From: Thalassospira profundimaris
Lineage (GTDB): Bacteria > Pseudomonadota > Alphaproteobacteria > Rhodospirillales > Thalassospiraceae
NCBI RefSeq assembly: GCF_003326675.1
Contig: NZ_JPWF01000002.1
Span: 62,001-126,000 of the forward strand
Direction of reading: 5' to 3'
DNA: 64,000 bases
Shown: piece by piece, positions 26,070 through 34,287 of the stretch
How positions within the stretch are numbered: the stretch's first letter is position 1
Layout: the number at the start of each line of letters is the position of its first letter
Translations under genes and position numbers: made by a program
The notes under the pieces: generated by a model
Told to the model about the DNA's origin: nothing
Databases searched by the model: none
What the model saw: only the letters and a program-made list of their open reading frames with translations

Positions 26070-26744
26070 ATGAAGAACGTCATCACTTCTCTGGGCATTA
26101 CCGGATTGATCCTATTGCCCAACATCGCCCAATCCGCGATCCCCGGAACTGCAAGCCAACCGTCCGTATATGAAGTAACAGTCACACAGGTTGAACTGTG
26201 TTCAGATGCCGCCTGCACCGAAAGTTATATTGCCGGATCGGGCAGCCAGTCCTTTGATATTTCATCTGCCACCGCCGGGTCGGATGTTGGCAGTTATACC
26301 GACCTTTCGGGCATTCCGCTTTTCCAGACATGGAGTCATGTCCGGGTCACCATATCGACCACCATCAATATAGGTGCAACCTGGAATGATGGCACAGACA
26401 ATTGCGGCACCAGCAATCCGGTACAGGCCAGCGGTCATACGCAAACATATGGGGCACCGGCAAACGGAACCGCAACCCCGGCGGCCTTTGTCATCCCCAA
26501 TATCGGCTTTAACGGAATCACATCGGCTGACTATGACGGCTTTAACCTGAGCAAGAGCAACGGGGCCGGGACAGCCGTTATTACCTATCCACTCAATGCG
26601 CCTTATACCTGCAAGGGTGTTATGCCAAGAATCGCAGTTGAGTTTAACACCAGCGAGGCCTTTGGCTATGTTGATCCGGGTGCCGGTCAATGCGGTGCCT
26701 TTCCAAGACCACCAGAAGTTACCATTACGGTGACAGACCCATAA
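26070..26744 (+). CDS. Small secreted beta-rich protein, partner of the barrel gene
   Basis: A 224-residue protein with a signal peptide ending about Gln-Ser-Ala23 and a Thr/Ser/Gly/Asn-rich mature part predicted by eye to be beta-rich. Five cysteines (44, 49, 112, 181, 208) could form two disulfides. An early Val-Glu-Leu-Cys-Ser-Asp-Ala-Ala-Cys motif is striking. I do not recognise the family. It begins three bases after the barrel gene and ends at a terminator, so the two form a closed bicistron. It may be a surface or secreted product that uses the barrel, but it has no visible anchoring motif. Confidence 0.8.
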   Translation: MKNVITSLGITGLILLPNIAQSAIPGTASQPSVYEVTVTQVELCSDAACTESYIAGSGSQSFDISSATAGSDVGSYTDLSGIPLFQTWSHVRVTISTTINIGATWNDGTDNCGTSNPVQASGHTQTYGAPANGTATPAAFVIPNIGFNGITSADYDGFNLSKSNGAGTAVITYPLNAPYTCKGVMPRIAVEFNTSEAFGYVDPGAGQCGAFPRPPEVTITVTDP

Positions 26745-26759
26745 GCCCGGCATTTCCCG

Positions 26760-26786
26760 AAGCCCGCCCCAGAGGCGGGCTTCTTA
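26760..26786. terminator. Bidirectional terminator after the barrel bicistron
   Basis: AAGCCCGCC (26760-26768) pairs perfectly with GGCGGGCTT (26774-26782) over a five-base loop. It lies between the two converging genes; flanking T-runs are short. Confidence 0.8.
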
Positions 26787-27629
26787 CTAGGCAAAGTAAT
26801 CCGAAACCAGTTGGTCAATCACGCCGCTGTCGCGCATTTTAGCCAGAACCGTATCAAGGGCATCCGCAAAGGTATTGCGCCAGGGCCACTGGTTTTCGGG
26901 GTCGGGGCCATAGGCAAGAAATCCGTATTCCTGACCAATGATCGCGGTTTCGTCAAACAGGCGCGTTATATTCCTGTCGACATCAAGTTCGCGCATACCA
27001 TCGAGAATGGCCAAACGTTCATTGACATAGCAATCGACCCGGCCCGCCATCATAAAACGCAGGTTGCTTGCGGTTGTATTGGCTTCTTCCAGAACGATCT
27101 CGCCCTGATCAACCATTTTAAAGAAGGCATCACCGGCCAGTTTGTAACCGGCATTATTGGCGAAACGTGCGCCCGCATAATCGGCAGGAAAATGATTAAG
27201 CTCGCGGCGATTTGCATAGTCACTGCTGCAAATCGCGACGACGGTTTCGCGCAAAATCGGGATGGAATACCGTTCGATCCAGTCGCGTTCCAAACGTTGA
27301 TAAGGCGGGAAAAATCCCATCACCGTCCCGTTCCTGAGAAGATCCATGCCGCGCCGGAACGGAACATTGACGATTTCAAGGTCATATTTCGGTAGCCTTG
27401 CAACGGCTTCCTTCAGGATGCGGGTATAGATGCCGTCCGGTTCGTCCCCATCAAGAAAGGCATAGGGAACGTTGCTATCCTCGCTATAAAGGGAGACGGT
27501 TATCCTGTCCTGTGCAGATAAGGGCCGACCAGACAGCAGAATGACCATCATCGCCAACAGCAGCACGCAAATACCGGTGCGGGCCGGTTTGGCACCGCAC
27601 AGACGATGGTAACAGCATCCTAAATCCAT
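26787..27629 (-). CDS. Periplasmic solute-binding-protein-like protein (SBP_bac_3)
   Basis: A secreted protein of 280 residues from the ATG at 27629, with signal hydrophobic core Val-Leu-Leu-Leu-Ala-Met-Met ending Leu-Ser-Ala-Gln. The mature domain has the type-II binding-protein layout: Pro-Tyr-Ala-Phe-Leu-Asp-Gly-Asp-Glu-Pro-Asp-Gly near the start, Pro-Phe-Arg-Arg-Gly-Met, and a C-terminal Leu-Asp-Thr-Val-Leu-Ala-Lys-Met. This matches orphan PBPb proteins common in Rhodospirillales. No transporter genes adjoin. The start is uncertain: the frame extends to 27758, and 27659 is also possible. Confidence 0.78.
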   Translation of the reverse strand: MDLGCCYHRLCGAKPARTGICVLLLAMMVILLSGRPLSAQDRITVSLYSEDSNVPYAFLDGDEPDGIYTRILKEAVARLPKYDLEIVNVPFRRGMDLLRNGTVMGFFPPYQRLERDWIERYSIPILRETVVAICSSDYANRRELNHFPADYAGARFANNAGYKLAGDAFFKMVDQGEIVLEEANTTASNLRFMMAGRVDCYVNERLAILDGMRELDVDRNITRLFDETAIIGQEYGFLAYGPDPENQWPWRNTFADALDTVLAKMRDSGVIDQLVSDYFA

Positions 27630-27761
27630 TCCGGCATTCTCTTTGGGGGCAGAACCCATTAATGACCCGATATTGATGTTGTGGCACCGAATTAAATTAG
27701 AATAATCGAAATTACTGTGCGCACCATCACATGCCCGCACTTTATTTGCCTGCCGCACTAT

Positions 27762-28598
27762 TCAGGAGCGATCCGTTTCGGCGACAGGATCATCCATCCT
27801 GTCAGAAGCGACCTGTTTACAGGACAGGGAACAGGGTTCGTCAAGCTCAAGGCGATGCGGGTGATTGCCCTCGGCCGGGCGGAGCGGCGAGACCGATACC
27901 GGGATATGCACCAGACGGCGTTTGCGTGATGGCGTGCCGGTGCTGGCATAAAGCTGTTTGCCGGCTTCGACAATCGAGACACCGGCAAAGGCCTTGAACA
28001 AACGTGATCCGATATTTTCAAACAATTGCGACCAGCGCAGGAATAAACGACGCCGGGTTGGCGGCAGGAACAGGGCGCGGCTGTGCTGGATCGGCAGGAA
28101 CATGTTTTCACGCATCAGGTTTTGAAGCTGTGACACGCTATAGGGATGGCCATAGCCAAAGGGTGTTTTTTCCGACCAGGACCAAAGCGAGCTTCGGTTC
28201 GGGGTCACGACCACGATGCGGCCATTGGGGGTTAACACCCGCCAGCATTCGCGCATCAGGCGGCGCATGGAATCGGAATGTTCGACCAGATGAACCAGCA
28301 AGATGCGATCAACCGAACTATCGGGCAGCGGCAACATGGTTTCTTCGGTCAGGGCGACGCGGTTTTGTTCGTCGGCGGGCCAATGCACGCAGCCCTGGCG
28401 GGCGGGCATGAAGGCCATGACGCGTTCGGCCTCGCCAATGAAGGGGCGGAGATAGGGCGTGGCATAGCCAAAACCAAGGACGCGCATGCCGCGCACATCC
28501 GACCACATCACGCGCAAACGCCTGCGGATCAGGCGCCGGGCGGCCTGTCCGGTACTGCTGGCATAAAAACGGTGAAGATCAACAACATCCTGCGGCAT
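27762..28598 (-). CDS. Class I SAM-dependent methyltransferase (type 11)
   Basis: The 278-residue protein has the Rossmann-type SAM site: Val-Leu-Gly-Phe-Gly-Tyr-Ala near residue 43 (motif I), Leu-Pro-Leu-Pro-Asp-Ser-Ser-Val-Asp near 92, His-Leu-Val-Glu-His near 104, and Leu-Thr-Pro-Asn-Gly-Arg-Ile-Val-Val-Val-Thr-Pro-Asn. The C-terminal third is basic and unlike common families. It is divergent from gloB, a pairing often seen in alphaproteobacteria. The substrate is unknown. Confidence 0.87.
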   Translation of the reverse strand: MPQDVVDLHRFYASSTGQAARRLIRRRLRVMWSDVRGMRVLGFGYATPYLRPFIGEAERVMAFMPARQGCVHWPADEQNRVALTEETMLPLPDSSVDRILLVHLVEHSDSMRRLMRECWRVLTPNGRIVVVTPNRSSLWSWSEKTPFGYGHPYSVSQLQNLMRENMFLPIQHSRALFLPPTRRRLFLRWSQLFENIGSRLFKAFAGVSIVEAGKQLYASTGTPSRKRRLVHIPVSVSPLRPAEGNHPHRLELDEPCSLSCKQVASDRMDDPVAETDRS

Positions 28599-28757
28599 CC
28601 GGTAAACCTATCATCACCTTTCTTGCACGGGAATATCTTTACGCTCAATCCGGGTCACATAGAATGTCAAAATCTTTGGATTTTGGGAGATTGTTTCAAG
28701 ACAGTCGTTGCTGATAGTCTTGGCAGATAATTCCATTTTGCAGTCCAGAGGTACGCC

Positions 28758-29528
28758 ATGGCCGCCGGCGAAGTCATCGTTATCCCGTGTCTTTCAGACA
28801 ATTACACCTATCTTGTGCGCTGTCATTACAGCGAAGTCACCGCGGTCATTGATCCGGGCGAAGCGGGACCGGTGATTGCCGCCCTTGAAGAACGCGACTG
28901 GAACCTTGATCTGGTGATCAATACCCATCACCACCATGACCATATTGGCGGCAATGCCGAACTGATTGAAAAATACGGGGCCAAACTTTTGGGACCGGCG
29001 GCAGAAACGGCACGCATTCCGAATATGGACGAAACCTGTGCCGAGGGGGATCAGGTTCTTGTTGGGGATTTGAAGGGCCGGGTTTTTGACGTGCCGGGCC
29101 ATACGACCGGGCATATCGCATTTTACTTCCCGGCGGTGACCGCCCTGTTTTCGGGTGACAGCCTTTTTGCGCTGGGCTGCGGGCGGTTGTTTGAAGGAAC
29201 ACCGGCACAGATGTGGGAATCGCTTTGCAAGTTCCGTGATCTTCCGGCCAGCACCCAGATTTATTGCGGCCATGAATATACCCAATCCAATGCCCGCTTT
29301 GCCAAAACCATCGAGCCTGATAACCCGATCCTGATTGCGCGATGTCAGGATATTGACGGATTGCGTGCACGCAATTTGCCAACCATTCCATCGCGTCTTG
29401 ATGTCGAACTGGCAACCAATCCGTTCCTGCGCGCCGACGAGGCCGGCATTGCGGCCAATCTTGGCATGAGCGGCAAAAGCCCGGTCGAGGTCTTTACCGA
29501 GATTCGCAAACGCAAAGATCATTTCTAG
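28758..29528 (+). CDS. gloB: Hydroxyacylglutathione hydrolase (glyoxalase II)
   Basis: GloB hydrolyses S-lactoylglutathione to lactate and glutathione, completing methylglyoxal detoxification. The 256-residue metallo-beta-lactamase-fold protein has the binuclear metal motif Thr-His-His-His-His-Asp-His-Ile-Gly-Gly at about 54-63. It also has Pro-Gly-His-Thr-Thr-Gly-His, Ser-Gly-Asp-Ser-Leu-Phe and Cys-Gly-His-Glu-Tyr-Thr. The C-terminal substrate domain ends with Glu-Ile-Arg-Lys-Arg-Lys-Asp. AGAGG is six bases before the start. The kinase gene follows after 12 bases. Confidence 0.97.
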   Translation: MAAGEVIVIPCLSDNYTYLVRCHYSEVTAVIDPGEAGPVIAALEERDWNLDLVINTHHHHDHIGGNAELIEKYGAKLLGPAAETARIPNMDETCAEGDQVLVGDLKGRVFDVPGHTTGHIAFYFPAVTALFSGDSLFALGCGRLFEGTPAQMWESLCKFRDLPASTQIYCGHEYTQSNARFAKTIEPDNPILIARCQDIDGLRARNLPTIPSRLDVELATNPFLRADEAGIAANLGMSGKSPVEVFTEIRKRKDHF

Positions 29529-29540
29529 GATTCCGTCATC

Positions 29541-30155
29541 ATGGAAATCGGGCAATTGATCCGGCAGATCCGTGCGGCACAGACCGGCACGGATCGCCTT
29601 ATTGTCGCAATCATCGGAGCACCGGCATCGGGCAAATCAACCCTGACCGAGGCCTTGTGCGAACAGCTTGGCGGTGACGCGGCAATCGTGCCGATGGACG
29701 GTTTTCATTTTGATGACGGGATATTGAAAGAACGCGGACTTTTGACGCGCAAGGGGGCACCCGATACCTTTGACGTTGGCGGGCTGAAACGCACCCTGGC
29801 AGCCCTTCGCGAAGATGCGGAGGATGATGTTTATGTGCCGGTTTTTGACCGCAAACTTGAAATTTCACGCGGGTCGGCCCGTGTGATTTCGCACCATCAC
29901 CGGGTGATCCTTGTTGAAGGCAATTACCTTTTGCTTGATCAAGCGCCTTGGGATCAGCTTGCGGGCTTGTTTGATCTTTCGATCTATCTTGAGGTGCCCG
30001 AAGAGACCCTGCGCGCAAGGTTGCTGGACCGGTGGCATGGATTGGGCTTTGATCGCCAAACCGCGATTGCCAAGGCCGAACACAATGACCTGCCCAATGC
30101 CCTGACCGTCACCCGGCACAGCAAACCGGCCGATATCACCCTTACAAACGGGTAA
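29541..30155 (+). CDS. P-loop small-molecule kinase (uridine kinase/PanK-like)
   Basis: A 204-residue P-loop kinase with Walker A Gly-Ala-Pro-Ala-Ser-Gly-Lys-Ser at 26-33, Pro-Met-Asp-Gly-Phe-His-Phe-Asp near 53, and Val-Glu-Gly-Asn-Tyr-Leu-Leu near 132. This set is typical of the YggC/FrcK-like 'nucleoside/nucleotide kinase' branch related to uridine kinase and type I pantothenate kinase. The true substrate (nucleoside, sugar or pantothenate-like) cannot be decided. It lies 12 bases after gloB, probably cotranscribed, and its last 14 bases overlap the convergent LysR gene. Confidence 0.88.
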   Translation: MEIGQLIRQIRAAQTGTDRLIVAIIGAPASGKSTLTEALCEQLGGDAAIVPMDGFHFDDGILKERGLLTRKGAPDTFDVGGLKRTLAALREDAEDDVYVPVFDRKLEISRGSARVISHHHRVILVEGNYLLLDQAPWDQLAGLFDLSIYLEVPEETLRARLLDRWHGLGFDRQTAIAKAEHNDLPNALTVTRHSKPADITLTNG

Positions 30156-31026
30156 TGAATTTCCCATCAAGCAATATTGCACCCAACCAGTCGATCACAG
30201 CACGGACATGGGGCAGATGACGTTTGTCCTGATGGGTCAGAAGCCAGACTTCGCGACCATCGGGGCGATAATCCGCGAACCGTTCAAGGAAATCGATCCG
30301 CTCGCCAACACACAGCGGCAATAACGCACAGCATGCATGGCCGGTCATCATCGACACCATGATTGATCCGCGATTGGCATAACCCAGTGTGTGACGATCC
30401 GGGAAATGATCGGCCAGCCATTTCTGTTCGGGCTTGTCGGCAAAAAAATCATCCAGATCAATCCAGGGCAAAGCATTCGGATCAAGCTCCGCAATCGGTT
30501 GCCCGTTCGGATTGCAATAGATGCCATATTCAAGATAACCGAGCCTTCGGATATGAAACGCCCCGCTATCGGGCCGGGCAAGGCGAATGGCAATGTCGGT
30601 TTCGCGTTGTGGCAGGCTTAGATTGCGGTTGGCCCCGATCAGTTCCAGCGCGATTTTGGGAAAGCGTTGATGCAGATCGGCGATATGCGGGGCGACGCAA
30701 TCTTGCAAAATCGCATCAACCCCGGTCAGGCGCACGATGCCGCCAACCGACGGCACATCACCTTGATCCAACGGTTCACGGGCCAGCAAATCCGATACCT
30801 TGTCCTGCATCTGCATGGCGGTTTGCAACAGAGTCTGGGCGCGTGCCGTCGGGGCAAGGGCGCGGCCATCACGATGCAAAACAGCATAGCCCAACCATTC
30901 TTCAAGCCGGGCGATCCGGCGCGCCACCGTGGTTTGATTAACGCCAAGCTCGCGGGCGGCGGCACTCATATTCCCGGTCTGACAGACATGGGCAAAGGTG
31001 CGCAATCCTTCCCAATCCAGTGACAT
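30142..31026 (-). CDS. LysR-family transcriptional regulator
   Basis: A 294-residue LysR-type regulator: N-terminal winged helix with Asp-Trp-Glu-Gly-Leu-Arg-Thr-Phe, Ser-Ala-Ala-Ala-Arg-Glu-Leu-Gly-Val-Asn-Gln-Thr-Thr-Val-Ala-Arg-Arg (about 20-40), followed by a periplasmic-binding-type effector domain. The ATG at 31026 has GGAG seven bases upstream and is preferred over the TTG at 31038. It is divergent from the isochorismatase-like gene with a perfect inverted repeat between them, so it probably regulates that gene. The inducer is unknown. Confidence 0.93.
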   Translation of the reverse strand: MSLDWEGLRTFAHVCQTGNMSAAARELGVNQTTVARRIARLEEWLGYAVLHRDGRALAPTARAQTLLQTAMQMQDKVSDLLAREPLDQGDVPSVGGIVRLTGVDAILQDCVAPHIADLHQRFPKIALELIGANRNLSLPQRETDIAIRLARPDSGAFHIRRLGYLEYGIYCNPNGQPIAELDPNALPWIDLDDFFADKPEQKWLADHFPDRHTLGYANRGSIMVSMMTGHACCALLPLCVGERIDFLERFADYRPDGREVWLLTHQDKRHLPHVRAVIDWLGAILLDGKFITRL

Positions 31027-31041
31027 GGCATGCTCCAATAC

Positions 31042-31055
31042 CTGCGTTTACGCAG
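31042..31055. promoter_or_regulatory. Candidate LysR operator
   Basis: CTGCG-TTTA-CGCAG is a perfect 14-base inverted repeat 15 bases upstream of the LysR start, in the 113-base divergent promoter region shared with the isochorismatase-like gene. Spacing resembles a LysR box; the assignment is inferred. Confidence 0.55.
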
Positions 31056-31139
31056 ATTATAATCGAATTAATGCCGCTGGATAATGCAAATTCGCAGCGA
31101 CATGATGGGCATCAACGAAATGATCCAAGGATGTGAAAA

Positions 31140-31733
31140 ATGACTGCGAAAACCATTTTTGATCTTGCCGGTGCGACCCTTGTGACCGGAACGCCCGACG
31201 ATGCGGCCCTTATTGTGATTGATGCCCAGGAAGAATATCGGGATGGCAAATTGAAACTGTCGGGTCTTGAGCCCGCCCTTGCCAATATCCAGAAACTTCT
31301 GGCCCATTGGCGGGCACGGGGCGGCACGATCATCCATGTGCAGCATCATGCCACCGGTCTTTTTGACCCAAGCGGCCCGTATGCCGCAATCATGCCCGAA
31401 GTCGCCCCCAAGGAGGGCGAGGCAATCCTGACCAAATCGGTGCCAAGTTCATTCGGCGGCACCAGACTTGAGGAACTCCTTGTCGAAGGCGGTTTCAAAC
31501 AGGTCGTCCTGACCGGCTTCATGACCCATGTCTGTGTTTCGACCACCGCCCGGGTTGCCGATGAAAAAGGATACGGGGTCACTGTGGTTTCAGATGCCAC
31601 CACTACCCGCGACCTACCCAATGCCATCAGTGGCAAAACCGTTCTGGCCGCCGACCTTCACCAGCACGAACTGACCATGCTTGCCGATACCTTTGCCAAG
31701 ATCGTCTCGACCGGAGATGTTCTTGAGGCATAG
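31140..31733 (+). CDS. Isochorismatase-family cysteine hydrolase
   Basis: The 197-residue protein has the family catalytic triad: Asp28 in Val-Ile-Asp-Ala-Gln, Lys99 in Leu-Thr-Lys-Ser, and Cys132 in Met-Thr-His-Val-Cys-Val-Ser-Thr-Thr-Ala-Arg. A Gly-Gly-Thr-Arg-Leu-Glu-Glu-Leu-Leu segment is conserved too. Members hydrolyse isochorismate, nicotinamide or other amides; the triad alone does not reveal the substrate. It is divergent from a LysR gene and ends at a strong terminator. Confidence 0.92.
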   Translation: MTAKTIFDLAGATLVTGTPDDAALIVIDAQEEYRDGKLKLSGLEPALANIQKLLAHWRARGGTIIHVQHHATGLFDPSGPYAAIMPEVAPKEGEAILTKSVPSSFGGTRLEELLVEGGFKQVVLTGFMTHVCVSTTARVADEKGYGVTVVSDATTTRDLPNAISGKTVLAADLHQHELTMLADTFAKIVSTGDVLEA

Positions 31734-31773
31734 CTTCATGACGGCCTGACAGGTCGAGACATGTTCCCAACGA

Positions 31774-31804
31774 AAAACGCCCCGCATATGTGCGGGGCGT
31801 TTTG
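31774..31804. terminator. Bidirectional terminator between isochorismatase-like gene and phaB
   Basis: AAAACGCCCCGCA (31774-31786) pairs perfectly with TGCGGGGCGTTTT (31791-31803) across a TATG loop. The 13-base stem with A/T ends serves both converging genes. Confidence 0.95.
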
Positions 31805-31824
31805 GGTTTCGGTCCGAGACCGGA

Positions 31825-32547
31825 TCAGAACATATGTTGTCCACCATTGATCGACAGGCAGGAGCCGGTGATGAAGCCCGAATTCGGGCCGCAGAGATAA
31901 AGGATCGCCTGCGCGATTTCATCGGCTTCGCCCAGCCGGCCGACCGGGATTTTGGCAATGATGCCTTCGAGAACCTTTTCCGGAACAGCCGCCACCATGT
32001 CGGTATTGATATAGCCCGGTGCGATGGTGTTGACCGTGATGCCCTTGCGGGCGACTTCCTGGGCGAGTGCCTTGGTAAAGCCGTGCACGCCGGCCTTGGC
32101 CGCGGAATAGTTGGTCTGGCCCAGTTGCCCTGCCTGTCCGTTGATCGAAGAAATGTTCACAACCCGGCCATAGCCGCGCGCGCGCATACCTTCAAGAACC
32201 GGCTTGGTCATATAGAACAGCGAGCTGAGATTGGTTTCGATCACAGCGGCCCATTGTTCGGTTTCCATTTTATGCATGAAACCGTCACGGGTGATGCCGG
32301 CATTGTTGATCAGGATATCAATCGGGGCGACTTCCGCCTCGACCTTGGCGATACCCGCAGCACAGCCATCGGGGTCCGCGACACTCCATTTATAGGCCGC
32401 AATACCGGTTTCATCGGTGAAGGCCTTTGCGGCCTCCTCATTGCCAGCATAGTTCGCAACAACGGTATATCCCGCATCCCTGAGCGACAGGCTGATTGCC
32501 TTGCCGATTCCGCGCGTTCCACCGGTTACCAGTGCTGTTTTTGTCAT
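31825..32547 (-). CDS. phaB: Acetoacetyl-CoA reductase
   Basis: PhaB reduces acetoacetyl-CoA to (R)-3-hydroxybutyryl-CoA with NADPH, the second step of polyhydroxybutyrate synthesis. The 240-residue short-chain dehydrogenase has Thr-Gly-Gly-Thr-Arg-Gly-Ile-Gly at 8-15, Asn-Asn-Ala-Gly-Ile-Thr-Arg-Asp near 88, and Ser/Tyr/Lys in Ile-Ser-Ser-Ile-Asn-Gly and Tyr-Ser-Ala-Ala-Lys. The Ser-Ile-Asn-Gly-Gly-Gln-His-Met end is typical of PhaB. GGAGG lies before the ATG. It follows phaA after 249 bases that contain a terminator-like hairpin and a PhaR-like site, so it has its own promoter. Confidence 0.97.
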   Translation of the reverse strand: MTKTALVTGGTRGIGKAISLSLRDAGYTVVANYAGNEEAAKAFTDETGIAAYKWSVADPDGCAAGIAKVEAEVAPIDILINNAGITRDGFMHKMETEQWAAVIETNLSSLFYMTKPVLEGMRARGYGRVVNISSINGQAGQLGQTNYSAAKAGVHGFTKALAQEVARKGITVNTIAPGYINTDMVAAVPEKVLEGIIAKIPVGRLGEADEIAQAILYLCGPNSGFITGSCLSINGGQHMF

Positions 32548-32700
32548 GGTCGCCTCCCTAAACTTCGTTCATCAAGCCTGTCTTCATAACGATTCTCGTA
32601 GTTTGCCCTTCTACGACACACGTAACTTTAGTCCATAAATACACTTATATACGTAACTTTATTTCTTCTCCATGATCTATATCAGCCAAGCGGTTTAGTC

Positions 32701-32721
32701 TTTCGTCGCAGCGCACAATAA
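32701..32721 (-). promoter_or_regulatory. Candidate PhaR operator upstream of phaB
   Basis: On the minus strand TTATTGTGC is followed by GCT then GCGACGAAA. The left arm is identical to that of the phasin site at 8591-8611 and the spacing is the same. It lies about 155 bases before phaB. Confidence 0.5.
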
Positions 32722-32737
32722 AAGCGCACATAAACAA

Positions 32738-32770
32738 ACAGGGCATCCCCGCCTGAGGACGCCCTGCCTG
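32738..32770 (-). terminator. Probable terminator or attenuator after phaA
   Basis: On the minus strand AGGGCGTCC pairs with GGATGCCCT (one G-U pair) and is followed by GTTTGTTT, 30-60 bases past the phaA stop. Confidence 0.6.
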
Positions 32771-32796
32771 TTGATCAGATTAAAGAAGAGCTTTGC

Positions 32797-33969
32797 TTAG
32801 CGTTCGACGCACAGCGCAACCCCCATGCCGCCGCCAATGCAAAGCGTCGCGAGACCTTTTTTCGCGTCACGTTTCTGCATTTCATAGAGCAGCGTGGTGA
32901 AGACACGTGCGCCCGATGCACCGATCGGATGGCCAAGTGCGATTGCGCCGCCATTAACGTTAACCTTGTCGGTATCCCAGCCCATATCGCGGTTCACCGC
33001 AATCGCCTGGGCGGCAAAGGCTTCGTTGGCTTCGATCAGGTCAAGATCAGCGGCCGACCAGCCGGCTTTTTCAAGGGCCTTTTTCGAGGCTGGGATCGGG
33101 CCGGAACCCATGATTGCCGGATCAACACCCGCAGTCGCCCAGCTTTTGATTGTTGCAAGCGGGGTCAGGCCACGCTTGGCGGCCTCGGCGGCGGACATCA
33201 CGACAAGGGCAGCAGCCCCATCATTGATGCCCGATGCGTTACCAGCCGTCACCGTGCCTTCCTTATCAAAAGCCGGGCGCAGTTTGGCCATGCTTTCGGC
33301 AGTCGCACCGTGGCGCGGATATTCGTCAGCATCAAAGACGATATCGCCCTTGCGGTTGGCGATGGTGACAGCAGCAATTTCATCATTGAAACGACCGGAT
33401 TTCTGGGCGGCTTCGGCCTTGTTCTGGGAACCGGCGGCAAAGGCATCCTGTTCTTCGCGCGAGATACCCCATTTGGCAGCAATGTTTTCTGCGGTATTGC
33501 CCATGTGATAGCCGTTGAAAGCGCACCACAGGCCGTCCTTGATCATGCTGTCGATGAATTTGACATCGCCCATTTTATGACCGGCGCGCAGATGCGCGAC
33601 ATGGGTCGAAAGCGACATGTTTTCCTGGCCACCGGCAACCACGATATTGGCATCCCCGGTCATGATCTGCTGGGCGGCAAGGGCCACCGTGCGCAGGCCC
33701 GAACCGCAAACTTGGTTGATCAGAAAGGCGGTTGCACGATCCGAGATACCGGCACCAATGGCGGCCTGACGGGCGGGGTTCTGTCCCTGACCACCGGTAA
33801 GAACCTGACCGAGGATGACTTCATCCACCGCGTCCCCTTCAACGCCTGCGCGTTCCAGTGCAGCCTTGATGGCAATTGCACCCAGATCGTGCGCCGGTGT
33901 ATTTGCCAGCGTGCCACTGAATGCGCCGATTGGTGTACGTGCTGCACCTACAATTACGACGTCGGTCAT
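32797..33969 (-). CDS. phaA: Acetyl-CoA acetyltransferase (beta-ketothiolase)
   Basis: PhaA condenses two acetyl-CoA to acetoacetyl-CoA. The 390-residue thiolase has the acyl-enzyme cysteine in Asn-Gln-Val-Cys-Gly-Ser-Gly-Leu-Arg near residue 88. It also has Gly-Gly-Gln-Glu-Asn-Met-Ser, the Asn-Glu-Ala-Phe-Ala motif, [10 protein letters not shown] near 348, and Cys-Ile-Gly-Gly-Gly-Met-Gly near 378. Length is typical. CGGAGGG precedes the ATG. Together with phaB it makes the PHA monomer; the polymerase-type genes are at 56-58 kb. Confidence 0.97.
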   Translation of the reverse strand: MTDVVIVGAARTPIGAFSGTLANTPAHDLGAIAIKAALERAGVEGDAVDEVILGQVLTGGQGQNPARQAAIGAGISDRATAFLINQVCGSGLRTVALAAQQIMTGDANIVVAGGQENMSLSTHVAHLRAGHKMGDVKFIDSMIKDGLWCAFNGYHMGNTAENIAAKWGISREEQDAFAAGSQNKAEAAQKSGRFNDEIAAVTIANRKGDIVFDADEYPRHGATAESMAKLRPAFDKEGTVTAGNASGINDGAAALVVMSAAEAAKRGLTPLATIKSWATAGVDPAIMGSGPIPASKKALEKAGWSAADLDLIEANEAFAAQAIAVNRDMGWDTDKVNVNGGAIALGHPIGASGARVFTTLLYEMQKRDAKKGLATLCIGGGMGVALCVER

Positions 33970-34238
33970 GAAACCCTCCGATATATTCCTGATTACGTTT
34001 CCCCGGACCGGGCAACGATCTTTTTATGCTGCCCAGACATGGTCCTTGGAACGATATTATCGCACTGCAACAATTTTCCAAGCCCTGATGCTTACCACTT
34101 TCGGGCAGTCCGTTTGAACAACATCCCAAAGCCGAGAAACATCGTGTCTTAGCATAACCTGTGATTAAGAGTGTGGGGCCATTGACCGGCAATCGCAAGA
34201 GCGCAGAGCAATTGTCATGAATTTGAATGCGACAGATC
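33970..34238. promoter_or_regulatory. phaA upstream region with a PhaR-like element
   Basis: About 270 bases between phaA and the DUF411 terminator with no supported gene. A TTATCGC-ACT-GCAACAA element at 34058-34074 resembles the PhaR-like dyads elsewhere in the window. The core promoter is not obvious. Confidence 0.45.
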
Positions 34239-34276
34239 AAAAAAAAGGCCGGGTACGTCATCACGCCCCGGCCGGT
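34239..34276 (-). terminator. Terminator of the copper operon
   Basis: On the minus strand GGCCGGG pairs with CCCGGCC over a 13-base loop and is followed by eight T. It lies 12 bases past the DUF411 stop. Confidence 0.88.
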
Positions 34277-34287
34277 TGGAAGATGGT

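Larger units (their letters stand above)
32548..32796. promoter_or_regulatory. phaA-phaB intergenic region
   Basis: About 249 bases. From the phaA end it holds a hairpin (32738-32770), a PhaR-like dyad (32701-32721), then an AT-rich stretch with the direct repeat CGTAACTTTA at 32621-32630 and again at 32652-32661. The repeats are 31 bases apart and could be sites on one DNA face (three helical turns). Confidence 0.6.
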
